Source: DATDPM01 sp041498815
GTDB taxonomy: Bacteria > Pseudomonadota > Alphaproteobacteria > DATDPM01
Length of the DNA stretch: 64,000 nucleotides
Assembly (NCBI GenBank): GCA_041498815.1
Contig: JBGQJC010000006.1
Coordinates: 12,470-76,469 of the forward strand
Reading direction: 5' to 3'
Every line of letters begins with the position of its first letter. The stretch's first letter is position 1. The notes under the pieces were generated by a model. That model saw only the letters and a list, made by a program, of their open reading frames with translations. It did not search any database and was not told the origin of the DNA. The position numbers and the translations under genes are program-made. Below, in pieces: positions 16,936 to 24,839 of this stretch.

Positions 16936-18335
16936 GCCGCCGCCCCTGCGCGAGCCTCGGGGGCCGGATGCGGCCCTATGCGCCCCGTCAGGCTGTTCAC
17001 CGCGGTGCGCTCGACCTCGACTTGCGCAATCGCACCGAAGAGAGAGTCGGGTGCCGCCGCGTGGACCGCCTGCATGTGGGGACTGCGCCCCGCAAGCTGG
17101 TTTGCGCGCGAGCCCTTCCGGTCGAAGAGCACGGCGACCGTTTTGCCCGCAAAACGCGCGTTGAACGCCGCCTGACTGCGTTCGATCAAAGCCCGAAGCT
17201 CGGCCAGCCGCGCCGCCTTTTCGTTCTCGGCGATTTGCTGTTCCATGGCGGCCGCGGGCGTTCCCGGCCGCGGGCTGAATTTGAACGAATAGGCCTGGGC
17301 GAATCCGACGTCTTCGACGAGCTTGAGGGTGGCCTCGAAATCGGCGCGCGATTCGCCGGGAAATCCGACGATGAAATCGGAGGCGAGCGCCATGTCGGGA
17401 AGCACCTTGCGCAATTTATCGGCGATGCGCCGGTAATCGTCCGCGGTATAGCGCCGGTTCATGGCGGCGAGCACGGAGTCCGATCCCGATTGAACCGGAA
17501 GATGGAGAAACGGCATCACGGCGGGAACCTCGGCGTGCGCGCGAATGAGATCGTCATCCATGTCGGCGGGATGCGAGGTGGTGTAACGCAGGCGCGACAA
17601 TCCTTCGATCCCGGCGGCCTCAAGCATGAGCCGGCCGAGTCCCCAGACTCGCGCGCTGCCGGCGCGCGATTTCGGGGCTTGCCCGTGATAGGCATTCACG
17701 TTCTGGCCCAAGAGCACGATTTCGCGCGCGCCTTGCGCGACCAAATGCCTGGCCTCCGCCAGGACATCGGCGGCGGGCCGCGAAAATTCGGCGCCGCGCG
17801 TATAGGGCACGACGCAGAAGGTGCAGAATTTATCGCAGCCCTCCTGCACCGAGAGATAGGCGGACGGACCCGAGACGCCGGGATCGGGAAGGAAATCGAA
17901 TTTGGGCTCGACGGGAAAATCGGTGTCGATAACGCCGCGCCCGGATTTTACTTCGGATGACGCGGCGCGCGCCGCCCGCGCGATCATTTCCGGCAGCCGG
18001 TGATAGGTCTGGGGACCGAGCACGATGTCCACATAGGGCGCGCGGCGCAGAATTTCCGCCCCTTCGGCCTGGGCGACGCAACCTGCCACCGCGAGCACCA
18101 TGTTTCCGCCAAGCCGTTCCTTGCGCTCTTTGAGTGGGCGCAGGCGACCGAGATCCGAGAAAACTTTTTCCGCCGCCTTTTCGCGGATGTGACAGGTATT
18201 CAGGATCACCATGTCGGCATCCTCTGCGGTATCGACGGACGCATAGCCCAAGGGCGCCAGGACGTCCGCCATGCGGGCGGAGTCATAGACGTTCATCTGG
18301 CAGCCGTAGGTCTTGATGAAGAGTTTTTTCGCCAA
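16932..18335 (-). CDS. miaB: tRNA-2-methylthio-N6-dimethylallyladenosine synthase
   Basis: MiaB is a two-cluster radical-SAM enzyme that methylthiolates i6A37 in tRNA. Three N-terminal cysteines are in TYGCQMN, LNTCHIREKA and VAGCVAQ; the radical-SAM triad is CDKFCTFCVVPYTRG; a TRAM domain closes the protein. No ATG suits the start: I propose TTG 18335 (reads MAKKLFIKTYGCQ, 467 residues), just before the conserved region; the frame continues upstream only through atypical sequence overlapping olsA. The stop overlaps phoH by 4 nt. Confidence 0.92.
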   Translation of the reverse strand: MAKKLFIKTYGCQMNVYDSARMADVLAPLGYASVDTAEDADMVILNTCHIREKAAEKVFSDLGRLRPLKERKERLGGNMVLAVAGCVAQAEGAEILRRAPYVDIVLGPQTYHRLPEMIARAARAASSEVKSGRGVIDTDFPVEPKFDFLPDPGVSGPSAYLSVQEGCDKFCTFCVVPYTRGAEFSRPAADVLAEARHLVAQGAREIVLLGQNVNAYHGQAPKSRAGSARVWGLGRLMLEAAGIEGLSRLRYTTSHPADMDDDLIRAHAEVPAVMPFLHLPVQSGSDSVLAAMNRRYTADDYRRIADKLRKVLPDMALASDFIVGFPGESRADFEATLKLVEDVGFAQAYSFKFSPRPGTPAAAMEQQIAENEKAARLAELRALIERSQAAFNARFAGKTVAVLFDRKGSRANQLAGRSPHMQAVHAAAPDSLFGAIAQVEVERTAVNSLTGRIGPHPAPEARAGAAA

Positions 18336-18423
18336 ATCCGTGCGGACTTTGCATCCGGCGTTCTTGCGGCCGCGCTTCAGGCCGAAACGGGACCTAAAAA
18401 GGGTAACATCTGGCCTCGGGGTG

Positions 18424-19278
18424 TCAAGGCCGCCCCGGCACCGTGGAAACCGCGGATTCCTGCGGTTCCGCGCCGGTTTCCGGGGCGGCGAGGCCGGCCG
18501 GCCGGCCGGCCAAGGCGGCCGCGATCCCGCCCGCGATCCTGGTGCGGCAGTACAAGGCGAGCTCTTTGCGCGAGGCAAACTCGGCGATGGTGACCGGGGT
18601 GTGGAACTCGACCTCGACGGTGGCAACGCCCAAGCGCAGCGCCCGCCACAGATGGGGGGCAAGCTCCATATGGCCGTACCAGGCGAAGAAGGGACGCAAG
18701 GCGCGGCCCATCGGCATGCCGTCGAGCCGGGTGTAGGCGATCGAAACCGGTTGCACCAACGGGAAACGGCCTCCGACTTGTTCTTCGGCCGCGGCCAGGA
18801 GCGCGGTCTTGAACGGGAGCACGCGCATACCGTCGTCGCTGGTGCCTTCGGGAAACAGGACCAGGTTGTCGCGGCGCGTCAAACGTCCCGCGATTTCGCC
18901 GTGCTGGTGATGGACCCGGTGCCGCGCATCGCGGTCCACGAACACCGTGCGCTGGAGCTTGGCGAGCAAACCGAACACCGGCCAGCGCGCCACCTCTTGC
19001 TTGGCGATGAACGAGCCCGGAATAAGCGAGCCCAGGACCGTGATGTCGAAATAGGAACTGTGATTGGCGACGAACAGCACCGGATGCGGGGATGCGATCG
19101 CGCCGATTGCCACCACCTCGAAGCCGAGGAGACGCAGGCATACCCGGTGATAGAAGACGGGAAGACTCCTGGCCAGCGGCGCATCGAAGGCAAGCGCCCA
19201 GACTTGGACCGGGACCAGGACCACCGTCCACGCGAAATAGGCGAGGAGGCGGAAAAACGCGCGCGGTGCGGAGCCCAT
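18424..19278 (-). CDS. olsA: 1-acyl-sn-glycerol-3-phosphate acyltransferase-like, probable OlsA
   Basis: PlsC-family acyltransferase of 284 residues with the catalytic HX4D motif in NHSSYFD (about residue 74) and FPEGTSDDG (about 155), and an N-terminal hydrophobic helix (LLAYFAWTVVLVPVQVWAL). Its ATG shares one base with the olsB stop (TGATG), so the two are coupled. OlsA O-acylates lyso-ornithine lipid to ornithine lipid; the pairing with olsB makes this more likely than the housekeeping PlsC, though a dual role is possible. The C-terminal 45 residues are proline/alanine-rich and variable. Confidence 0.82.
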   Translation of the reverse strand: MGSAPRAFFRLLAYFAWTVVLVPVQVWALAFDAPLARSLPVFYHRVCLRLLGFEVVAIGAIASPHPVLFVANHSSYFDITVLGSLIPGSFIAKQEVARWPVFGLLAKLQRTVFVDRDARHRVHHQHGEIAGRLTRRDNLVLFPEGTSDDGMRVLPFKTALLAAAEEQVGGRFPLVQPVSIAYTRLDGMPMGRALRPFFAWYGHMELAPHLWRALRLGVATVEVEFHTPVTIAEFASRKELALYCRTRIAGGIAAALAGRPAGLAAPETGAEPQESAVSTVPGRP

Positions 19279-20102
19279 CAAGGCTCGGTCCGGACCTCGC
19301 GGGCGCCGCGCTCGTAGTGACGGAAATATTTTTCGGTGACCCGCCTCGTTTCCACCATGACGCAGACGTCCGTCGTGTTGAACTGATAGTCGATCACCGC
19401 CCCGTCGCCCACGAATCCGCCGAGCCGCAGATAGCCCTTGATCAGCGGCGGGAGTCTTCCCATGCCGCTCGCGAGCGGCGGGAGTTTTCCGAGCCCGCGG
19501 CGGGGATCGATCTTTTCGCGCGGCAGCAGGTTCATATCGACATAGAGATGCGGCAGCGCGCGCGGGCGAATGGCGGGCGGCGCCAAATGAAAATGATAGA
19601 GATAGGAGAGCGGCACCGCCAACGCCTTGGGATCCGTTCCCGGCAGGCTGGCGCAGCCGAACATCATCGTGATTTCGTGCTCCATGACATAGGCCGCGAT
19701 CCCCTGCCACAGGAGCTGCATCGTGGTTCCGGTGCGATAGGCGGCGTCGACGCAGCTGCGCCCGACTTCCATGATCTCGCCCGGGAAGGCAAGCAGCGGC
19801 GCGATGTCGTATTCGCGCGCCGAATAGAAGCCGCCGTGGCGCAATGCCGCCGCGCGGCGCAGCAAGCGGTAGGTGCCCACCACCGATTCGGGGCCACTGC
19901 CGCGCGTGTGATCGACGACGAGCAAATGGTCGCAGGCAGGATCGAATTCGTCGAAATCGCGCCGGCGCTCCGCCATCTCGGGCGAGGGCTTGGCCGCCAT
20001 CTCTTCGTAGAAGATGCGATAGCGCAGCGCCTGGGCGGCATCGACGAACGTGGGCGAATCGGCGAGGCGCACTTCGAGACCGCCGGCGCGCAGCTCGCTC
20101 AT
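19278..20102 (-). CDS. olsB: L-ornithine N(alpha)-acyltransferase (GNAT), probable OlsB
   Basis: 274-residue GNAT-fold acyltransferase of the OlsB/hemolysin-like family. Seen: LRYRIFYEEMAAKPSPEM, CDHLLVVDHTRG, VVGTYRLLRR, EVGRSCVDAAYRTGTTMQLLW and the C-terminal PPLIKGYLRLGGFVGDGAVID, all typical of OlsB. The reaction is transfer of a 3-hydroxyacyl group from acyl-ACP to ornithine, the first step to phosphate-free ornithine lipids, which matches the phosphate-starvation locus elsewhere in the window, although no Pho box is visible here. ATG 20102 is used. Confidence 0.87.
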   Translation of the reverse strand: MSELRAGGLEVRLADSPTFVDAAQALRYRIFYEEMAAKPSPEMAERRRDFDEFDPACDHLLVVDHTRGSGPESVVGTYRLLRRAAALRHGGFYSAREYDIAPLLAFPGEIMEVGRSCVDAAYRTGTTMQLLWQGIAAYVMEHEITMMFGCASLPGTDPKALAVPLSYLYHFHLAPPAIRPRALPHLYVDMNLLPREKIDPRRGLGKLPPLASGMGRLPPLIKGYLRLGGFVGDGAVIDYQFNTTDVCVMVETRRVTEKYFRHYERGAREVRTEP

Positions 20103-20178
20103 CGGCCCAGCTTCCCGCCGCGTTTATGTCTGCCGCACGTCATTTTTTTCGTCCCCGGCCGCCTGCTTCGCGCCCACG

Positions 20179-20613
20179 TCACTCTTTCTCGGCCGTCTTT
20201 TCCTCGGCGGACAGCGCAATTCCGTAAAGCTCGAGACGGTGATCGACCAGCCGGAAGCCGAGCTGGCGCGCCACCCGGCGCTGCAACTTTTCGATCTCGT
20301 CATTCTTGAACTCGATGATGCGGCCCGATTTCAAATCGATGAGATGATCGTGGTGCTCTTTCCCGGCGTCCTCGTAACGCGCGCGGCCGTCGCCGAATTC
20401 GTGACGCTCCAGAATATTCGCCTCCTCGAAGAGGCGCACCGTGCGGTAGACGGTGGCGATGCTGATGTGGGGGTCGATCGCGTGCGCCCGCTGGTAGAGA
20501 AGCTCGACGTCGGGATGGTCTTCGGATTCGGACAGGACTCGTGCGATCACCCGCCGCTGTTCGGTCATCTTGAGGCCCTTGTCGGTACACAGCCGCTCGA
20601 TCCGCGAAGGCAT
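20179..20613 (-). CDS. fur: Fur/Mur-family metal-responsive regulator
   Basis: 144 residues with winged-helix motifs GLKMTEQRRVIARVLSE and ISIATVYRTVRLFEEANIL, then the metal site EHHDHLIDLKSGRIIEF and C-terminal GFRLVDHRLELYG. The paired CxxC structural zinc cysteines of E. coli Fur are absent, as is usual in alphaproteobacterial Fur/Mur proteins. Whether it senses iron or manganese cannot be told. It is upstream of olsB on the same strand, 76 nt away. Confidence 0.92.
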   Translation of the reverse strand: MPSRIERLCTDKGLKMTEQRRVIARVLSESEDHPDVELLYQRAHAIDPHISIATVYRTVRLFEEANILERHEFGDGRARYEDAGKEHHDHLIDLKSGRIIEFKNDEIEKLQRRVARQLGFRLVDHRLELYGIALSAEEKTAEKE

Positions 20614-20703
20614 GACGCGTCGTTCCGTTGGCCCAAAAGCCGGACTTTAAGAATAAACGAATCGGCGGGCGAAGCCTATGGCTTCACGCCGCGGCAATCG
20701 CGG

Positions 20704-21123
20704 CTATTTCGGGCCGCGGCGCTTGCGCGCGGTGGTCCCGAGCCCGATCTGCTTTGCGAGCTCGCTGCGCTGAATCGCGTAATTGGGCGCCACCATGGGA
20801 TAATCGGGCGCCAAGCCCCAGCGGTCGCGGTATTCCTCGGGGGTCATGTCGTAGGCGGTTTTTAAATGACGCTTCAACATCTTGAGCTTGCGGCCGTCCT
20901 CGAGGCAGATGATGAAATCGGGCGTCACCGATTTCTTGATCGGAACCGCGGGTTGTGGCCGGGGTGCCACGGGCGCATCGCGCCCGACATGGGCGAGGCT
21001 TCCGTAAACCTGCTGGATGAGATTCGGGAGGTCGTTCACCACCACCGTGTTCTTGGACACATGGGCGGCGACGATGGCGGCGGTCAAAGCCAGAAGATCG
21101 GGGGGGTTCGCGGACGCAGGCAT
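20704..21123 (-). CDS. mucR: MucR/Ros-family transcriptional regulator
   Basis: 139-residue MucR: N-terminal oligomerisation part (LLALTAAIVAAHVSKNTVVVNDLPNLI) and C-terminal DNA-binding part with CLEDGRKLKMLKRHLKT, MTPEEYRDRWGL and DYPMVAPNYAIQRSELAKQIGLG. The zinc finger is noncanonical (Cys-x2-Asp), as often in this family. ATG 21123 has an ideal AGGAGGTG site; frames further up cross an AT-rich promoter. MucR proteins are H-NS-like regulators of exopolysaccharide, motility and cell-cycle genes that prefer AT-rich sites with T-A steps; its own promoter fits that. Confidence 0.93.
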   Translation of the reverse strand: MPASANPPDLLALTAAIVAAHVSKNTVVVNDLPNLIQQVYGSLAHVGRDAPVAPRPQPAVPIKKSVTPDFIICLEDGRKLKMLKRHLKTAYDMTPEEYRDRWGLAPDYPMVAPNYAIQRSELAKQIGLGTTARKRRGPK

Positions 21124-21150
21124 GCCGTTTTCACCTCCTGAGGCATCGGA

Positions 21151-21183
21151 CTTATATATAAGTTCCTTATAATTATCCTGCAA
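21151..21183 (-). promoter_or_regulatory. mucR promoter with palindromic -10
   Basis: On the minus strand TTGCAG (21183-21178) and TATATA (21160-21155) are exactly 17 nt apart. The -10 lies inside the 12-bp palindrome CTTATATATAAG (21151-21162). The flanking 21140-21230 is the most AT-rich stretch nearby. This suits MucR autoregulation. Confidence 0.6.
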
Positions 21184-21286
21184 TACCGGGTCTAAATAAA
21201 GTAAAATAACAATAGCCGATAGCAAAGATTGACCAGATACTTGATCGAAATCGCCGCGGCGATTGGCCGAGCCGGCATTGCCGGGC

Positions 21287-21766
21287 CTAGGGCGGCCCCG
21301 GCAAATCGAGCCGCAGGACGAGCGCATCGCAAGCAACCGTGCCGCCCCGGTAATAGCCGGGGCGCCGGGCGACGGGGCTAAAGCCTTGGCTAAGATAAAA
21401 CGCCTGGGCCGGGCCGTTTGCTTCCGATACTTCGAGAAATATTTGACGGGCGTTCAATTTTGCCGCTTCGGCGCAGGCGGCCGCGAGAAGTGCTCGGCCG
21501 ATTCCATGATTGCGGTGCGCCGCTTCGACGCCCATGGCGGCCAAATCGCAGATTCCGGCTGCCGCCCGGCAGAGAATGAAACCCAAAGGAGCCGCGTTCT
21601 CGGCACCGGTCCGCGGCCGGGCCAAAAGTGCGAAACTTCCCGGAACCGCGAGAAAGCCCGCAACCGATGTCACGCTCCAGGGCGGCTCGAGCGCGCGCGC
21701 GAGAAGGGATGCGATGGGCTCGGCGCGATCGGCGCCGGCGGCAATGATTTCAAAATCCCGGCTCAT
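21287..21766 (-). CDS. rimI: RimI-type ribosomal-protein-alanine N-acetyltransferase
   Basis: 159-residue GNAT protein; acetyl-CoA motif NHGIGRALLAAACAEA and the RimI-like IFLEVSEANGPAQAFYLSQGFSPVARRPGYYRGG. RimI acetylates the N-terminus of ribosomal protein S18, and the gene is often next to tsaB. ATG 21766 overlaps the tsaB stop by 4 nt (ATGA). The N-terminal third is more divergent than average. Confidence 0.88.
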   Translation of the reverse strand: MSRDFEIIAAGADRAEPIASLLARALEPPWSVTSVAGFLAVPGSFALLARPRTGAENAAPLGFILCRAAAGICDLAAMGVEAAHRNHGIGRALLAAACAEAAKLNARQIFLEVSEANGPAQAFYLSQGFSPVARRPGYYRGGTVACDALVLRLDLPGPP

Positions 21767-22428
21767 GTCGCGCCCTTGCCGGGCAGCTTGGCATAGGGCG
21801 GATGGATATAAAGCGGAGTTAGCGGCGCGTCGCCGTGTTCGGGAAGTCCGGCTACCAGCGCCGCCACGTCGGCGGCATCGGGAAGAACGGCATGGGCGGC
21901 GAATTCGATACCGGAATTCCCGGCGCTGAGATCCAGGCGATCCCGGGCGTTGCCCGCGATCAGAACCCGGCCAACGGCGACCCGCGCCGGAACAGCGGCC
22001 GGCGGGACGGCTTCGATCGGCGAGCGTTCGGAAAGATCGGGGCCGAAGACCTGGAGGAAGATTTCGGGACGGCCGGTATCGAGGGCAACGAATATGTCGC
22101 GGGCGCCCGCTTCGCGCGTTGCGGCGCGGGCAATCGCCTTGAGTGACGTGACGCCAAGGGCTGGAATGCCGGAAGCGAGCGCGATGCCGCGCGCGGCCGC
22201 CAAGCCGATGCGAATTCCGGTGAAGCTGCCGGGACCCAGCGTCACCCCGACCCGGGCGAGATCGGTGAAGGCTTTGCCGGCCTCGGCCAGCACCTCGGCC
22301 AGCATGGGAAATAAGGCTTCCGCGTGGCCGCGCTCCATAAGCCTTGCGCGGCGCGCCAAGACTTCGCCGTCCTGCCAAAGTGCTACGGAGCAGGACCCAA
22401 GCGCGGTGTCGAGGCCCAGGATCAGCAT
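21763..22428 (-). CDS. tsaB: tRNA threonylcarbamoyladenosine biosynthesis protein TsaB
   Basis: 221-residue ASKHA-fold protein with LGLDTALGSCSVAL, ERGHAEALFPML and GVTLGPGSFTGIRIGLAAARGIAL. TsaB joins TsaD and TsaE to make t6A37 of tRNAs. It is the first gene of a tsaB-rimI pair and faces the D,D-dipeptidase gene across 104 nt. Confidence 0.94.
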   Translation of the reverse strand: MLILGLDTALGSCSVALWQDGEVLARRARLMERGHAEALFPMLAEVLAEAGKAFTDLARVGVTLGPGSFTGIRIGLAAARGIALASGIPALGVTSLKAIARAATREAGARDIFVALDTGRPEIFLQVFGPDLSERSPIEAVPPAAVPARVAVGRVLIAGNARDRLDLSAGNSGIEFAAHAVLPDAADVAALVAGLPEHGDAPLTPLYIHPPYAKLPGKGAT

Positions 22429-22532
22429 CGGATTATCGGCATTGCAGCGGCAGGGCGCTTTTATATCGACGGCGCGAATTTTGGCGCAGGCCCGGGCTCA
22501 TGGTAGAAAAGCGCGCCCTTGGATCAGGTTTC

Positions 22533-23096
22533 ATGACGCTCGTTCCCATCACCGCCGCCGGCTACGGCGTTTCGATCGATCTCGCTTATGCCGGACCCGA
22601 TAATTTCACCGGGCGCCCGGTATATAAGCGGGCGCTTTGTTTTCTCCATGCCGACGCCGCGGAAACTTTGCGGCGCGCGGTGGAATTGGCGGCGCACATG
22701 GATTTGCGGCTCAAGATCTTCGATGCCTTTCGGCCCGCCGAGGCGCAATGGGTGTTGTGGAACTGCCGGCCTAATCCCGAGTTCCTGGCGGATCCGAGGC
22801 GGGGTTCGCCCCACTCTCGCGGTATTGCCGTCGACCTCACGCTGATCGACGGCGACGGCCGCGAGCTCGACATGGGGACCGGATTCGACGAGTTCACGCC
22901 GCTCGCGCATCACGGGGCGAGCGGAATCTCGGCCGAGGCGCAAGGTGACCGGATGATGCTGTTGGGCATCATGACGGCGGCGGGCTGGGACTATTACCGC
23001 AACGAGTGGTGGCATTATCAGCTCTTCGATTCCAAACGCTATCCGTTGATCGGCGATGCGGAGGCCCCCGAGCGCATGATGGGCGACGACGCCTAA
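22533..23096 (+). CDS. ddpX: D-alanyl-D-alanine dipeptidase (VanX/DdpX family)
   Basis: 187-residue zinc dipeptidase with the VanX-type motifs SPHSRGIAVDLTL (SxHxxGxAxD, metal ligands) and EWWHY (catalytic Glu and metal His), plus AFRPAEAQ. It splits D-Ala-D-Ala; outside vancomycin-resistance operons the role is probably scavenging of wall peptides. No signal peptide is visible, so it is likely cytoplasmic. ATG 22533 (MTLVPITAAG) has TCAGG upstream; ATG 22500 would add 11 residues. Its stop overlaps the opposing rutE stop (23093-23096). Confidence 0.88.
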   Translation: MTLVPITAAGYGVSIDLAYAGPDNFTGRPVYKRALCFLHADAAETLRRAVELAAHMDLRLKIFDAFRPAEAQWVLWNCRPNPEFLADPRRGSPHSRGIAVDLTLIDGDGRELDMGTGFDEFTPLAHHGASGISAEAQGDRMMLLGIMTAAGWDYYRNEWWHYQLFDSKRYPLIGDAEAPERMMGDDA

Positions 23097-23683
23097 ACGA
23101 TCCGGCAGGCCTCGTCGAACCCAAGGCGCGGCGCGCGCGGCTTGAGCGACGCGTGCTCGCCATAGCCGAGATTGCACAAAAAATTGGATTTGAATTGCCC
23201 GTCCGGGAAAAAGATCGCGTCCAATTTCGCGTTGTCGAAGCCCGACATCGGCCCGCAATCAAGGCCCAGCGCGCGGGCCGCCAAGATGAGATATGCGCCC
23301 TGGAGCGTGCCATTGCGAAATGCGGTGACGTCGGCTAGCTCGGGATCGTTCACGAAGACGCTGCGCGCATCGGCCCAGGGAACAAGCTTCGGCATCAGAT
23401 CGTAGAACCGGGTGTCGTAAGCGACGATGGCGGTGGCCGGCGCGGTCATGGTCTTTTCGACATTGCCGGCGTCGAGACAGGGCTTCAGGCGCTCCTTCGC
23501 GGCGCTCGATTTCACGAACACGACGCGCATCGGGCAGCAATTGGAACTGGTCGGGCCGAACTTCGTTAGCTCGTAAAGGGCCTCGATCAGCGCGTCCGTG
23601 ACCTCGCCGCCGCGCCAGACACGGAAGGTGCGCGCCTCGCGGAACAGGAGATCCATGCCGGCATCGCTTAGAATCTCGCTCAT
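23093..23683 (-). CDS. rutE: Nitroreductase-family malonic semialdehyde reductase (RutE/HadB-like)
   Basis: 196-residue FMN-fold protein: LLFREARTFRVWRGG, TKFGPTSSNCCPMRVVFVKS, and LILAARALGLDCGPMSGFDNAKLDAIFF are typical of the RutE/HadB branch. RutE reduces malonic semialdehyde to 3-hydroxypropionate in uracil breakdown, but no other rut gene is nearby, so it may serve another small-aldehyde or nitro substrate. ATG 23683 has a strong GGGAGG site; the first 14 codons of the longer frame are rejected. Confidence 0.82.
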   Translation of the reverse strand: MSEILSDAGMDLLFREARTFRVWRGGEVTDALIEALYELTKFGPTSSNCCPMRVVFVKSSAAKERLKPCLDAGNVEKTMTAPATAIVAYDTRFYDLMPKLVPWADARSVFVNDPELADVTAFRNGTLQGAYLILAARALGLDCGPMSGFDNAKLDAIFFPDGQFKSNFLCNLGYGEHASLKPRAPRLGFDEACRIV

Positions 23684-23786
23684 CCCCGCCTCCCTTGACC
23701 TGCGACAACGAGGTCCAGCTTCCATGGGCCGGGCTTCGGGCGCAACCGCGATTGCGGCCGAAAGGTCCAGGTCTTATCGTCCGGCC

Positions 23787-24821
23787 ATGAGCAGAATCCC
23801 GCGCATAACGCACAGGATAAGCGCCCTGGCGGCGGCCGCGTTTTTGGCGCTCGGGACGCCCGCCGGTGCCAGGGCCGCCCAATCCGCGGTCATCTTCGTC
23901 TATCACCGCTTCGGCGAATCCGAATTTCCGACGACCAGCCTGCGCCTCGATCAATTCGAGGCCGAGATCGCGGAACTGAAGAACGGCGGATATACGGTGA
24001 TGGCGATCCCCGAGATTCTGCGCGCGATCGGGGACGGCAGGGAATTGCCCGAGCTTACCGTCGGGATCAGCGTCGATGATGCGTATCTATCGGCCTATGC
24101 CGAGGCCTGGCCGCGCCTGAAGAAGGCCGGATTCCCGATGACCGTTTTCGTTGCGACCGACCCCGTCGATCGCGGTTTTCGCGACTACATGAATTGGGAC
24201 CAGATCCGCCGGCTCGCCAAAGAGGGTGTGACCATCGGCGCGCATTCGGCATCCCACCTTCATATGGCCGATGCCGCCCCGGACAAGAACGCGGACGAGA
24301 TCGCGCGCTCGAACGCGCGGTTCAAGGCGGAGCTGGGCGCGGTGCCGGAAATTTTCGCTTATCCCTACGGCGAAACCAGCCTGGCCGTGCGCGAACAGGT
24401 GAAGGCCGCGGGCTACGCCTTCGCCTTCGGCCAGCATTCGGGCGTGATCTATCCCGGTTCCGATTTCTTCAACCTGCCGCGTTTTGCCATCAACGAACAC
24501 TTCGCGGCGCCAAGCGAATTCCGAAACAAGGCCCGCTCGCTTCCCCTGGCGGTGAAGGATCTGGCGCCCGCCGATCCTTTGCTTATGGCGAGCCCGGCCG
24601 CGATTTCATTCACGGTGGAAGAAACGGCCGCCCTCGACCGCCTCACCTGTTTCGATGCCGAAGGCGCGGCGCTGCCGTTCACGAAAACGGGTGGAAATCG
24701 GATCGAGGTGAAGATCGCGAAGACGCTGCCGCCGGGGCGATTCCGCCTCAGTTGCACGCTGCCTGCGGGGGATGGGCGGTTCCGCTGGTTCGGGGCGCCC
24801 TATTACTTGCCGAAGCGCTGA
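23787..24821 (+). CDS. Exported polysaccharide deacetylase
   Basis: 344 residues: signal peptide (MSRIPRITHRISALAAAAFL, cleavage near AGARA-AQ), then a NodB-type domain with IFVYHRFGESEFPTTSL, VGISVDDAYLSAYAEAWP (metal-binding Asp-Asp) and HSASHLHM (the HxxxH ligands), and YPYGETSLAVREQVKAAGY. The usual TFDDG is SVDDA here. The last 90 residues form a separate beta-rich region. It probably removes acyl groups from a cell-surface glycan or peptidoglycan in the periplasm; the substrate is unknown. It ends 18 nt from the opposing bax-like gene. Confidence 0.85.
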   Translation: MSRIPRITHRISALAAAAFLALGTPAGARAAQSAVIFVYHRFGESEFPTTSLRLDQFEAEIAELKNGGYTVMAIPEILRAIGDGRELPELTVGISVDDAYLSAYAEAWPRLKKAGFPMTVFVATDPVDRGFRDYMNWDQIRRLAKEGVTIGAHSASHLHMADAAPDKNADEIARSNARFKAELGAVPEIFAYPYGETSLAVREQVKAAGYAFAFGQHSGVIYPGSDFFNLPRFAINEHFAAPSEFRNKARSLPLAVKDLAPADPLLMASPAAISFTVEETAALDRLTCFDAEGAALPFTKTGGNRIEVKIAKTLPPGRFRLSCTLPAGDGRFRWFGAPYYLPKR

Positions 24822-24839
24822 GCCGCGGCAGGTGGCGCG

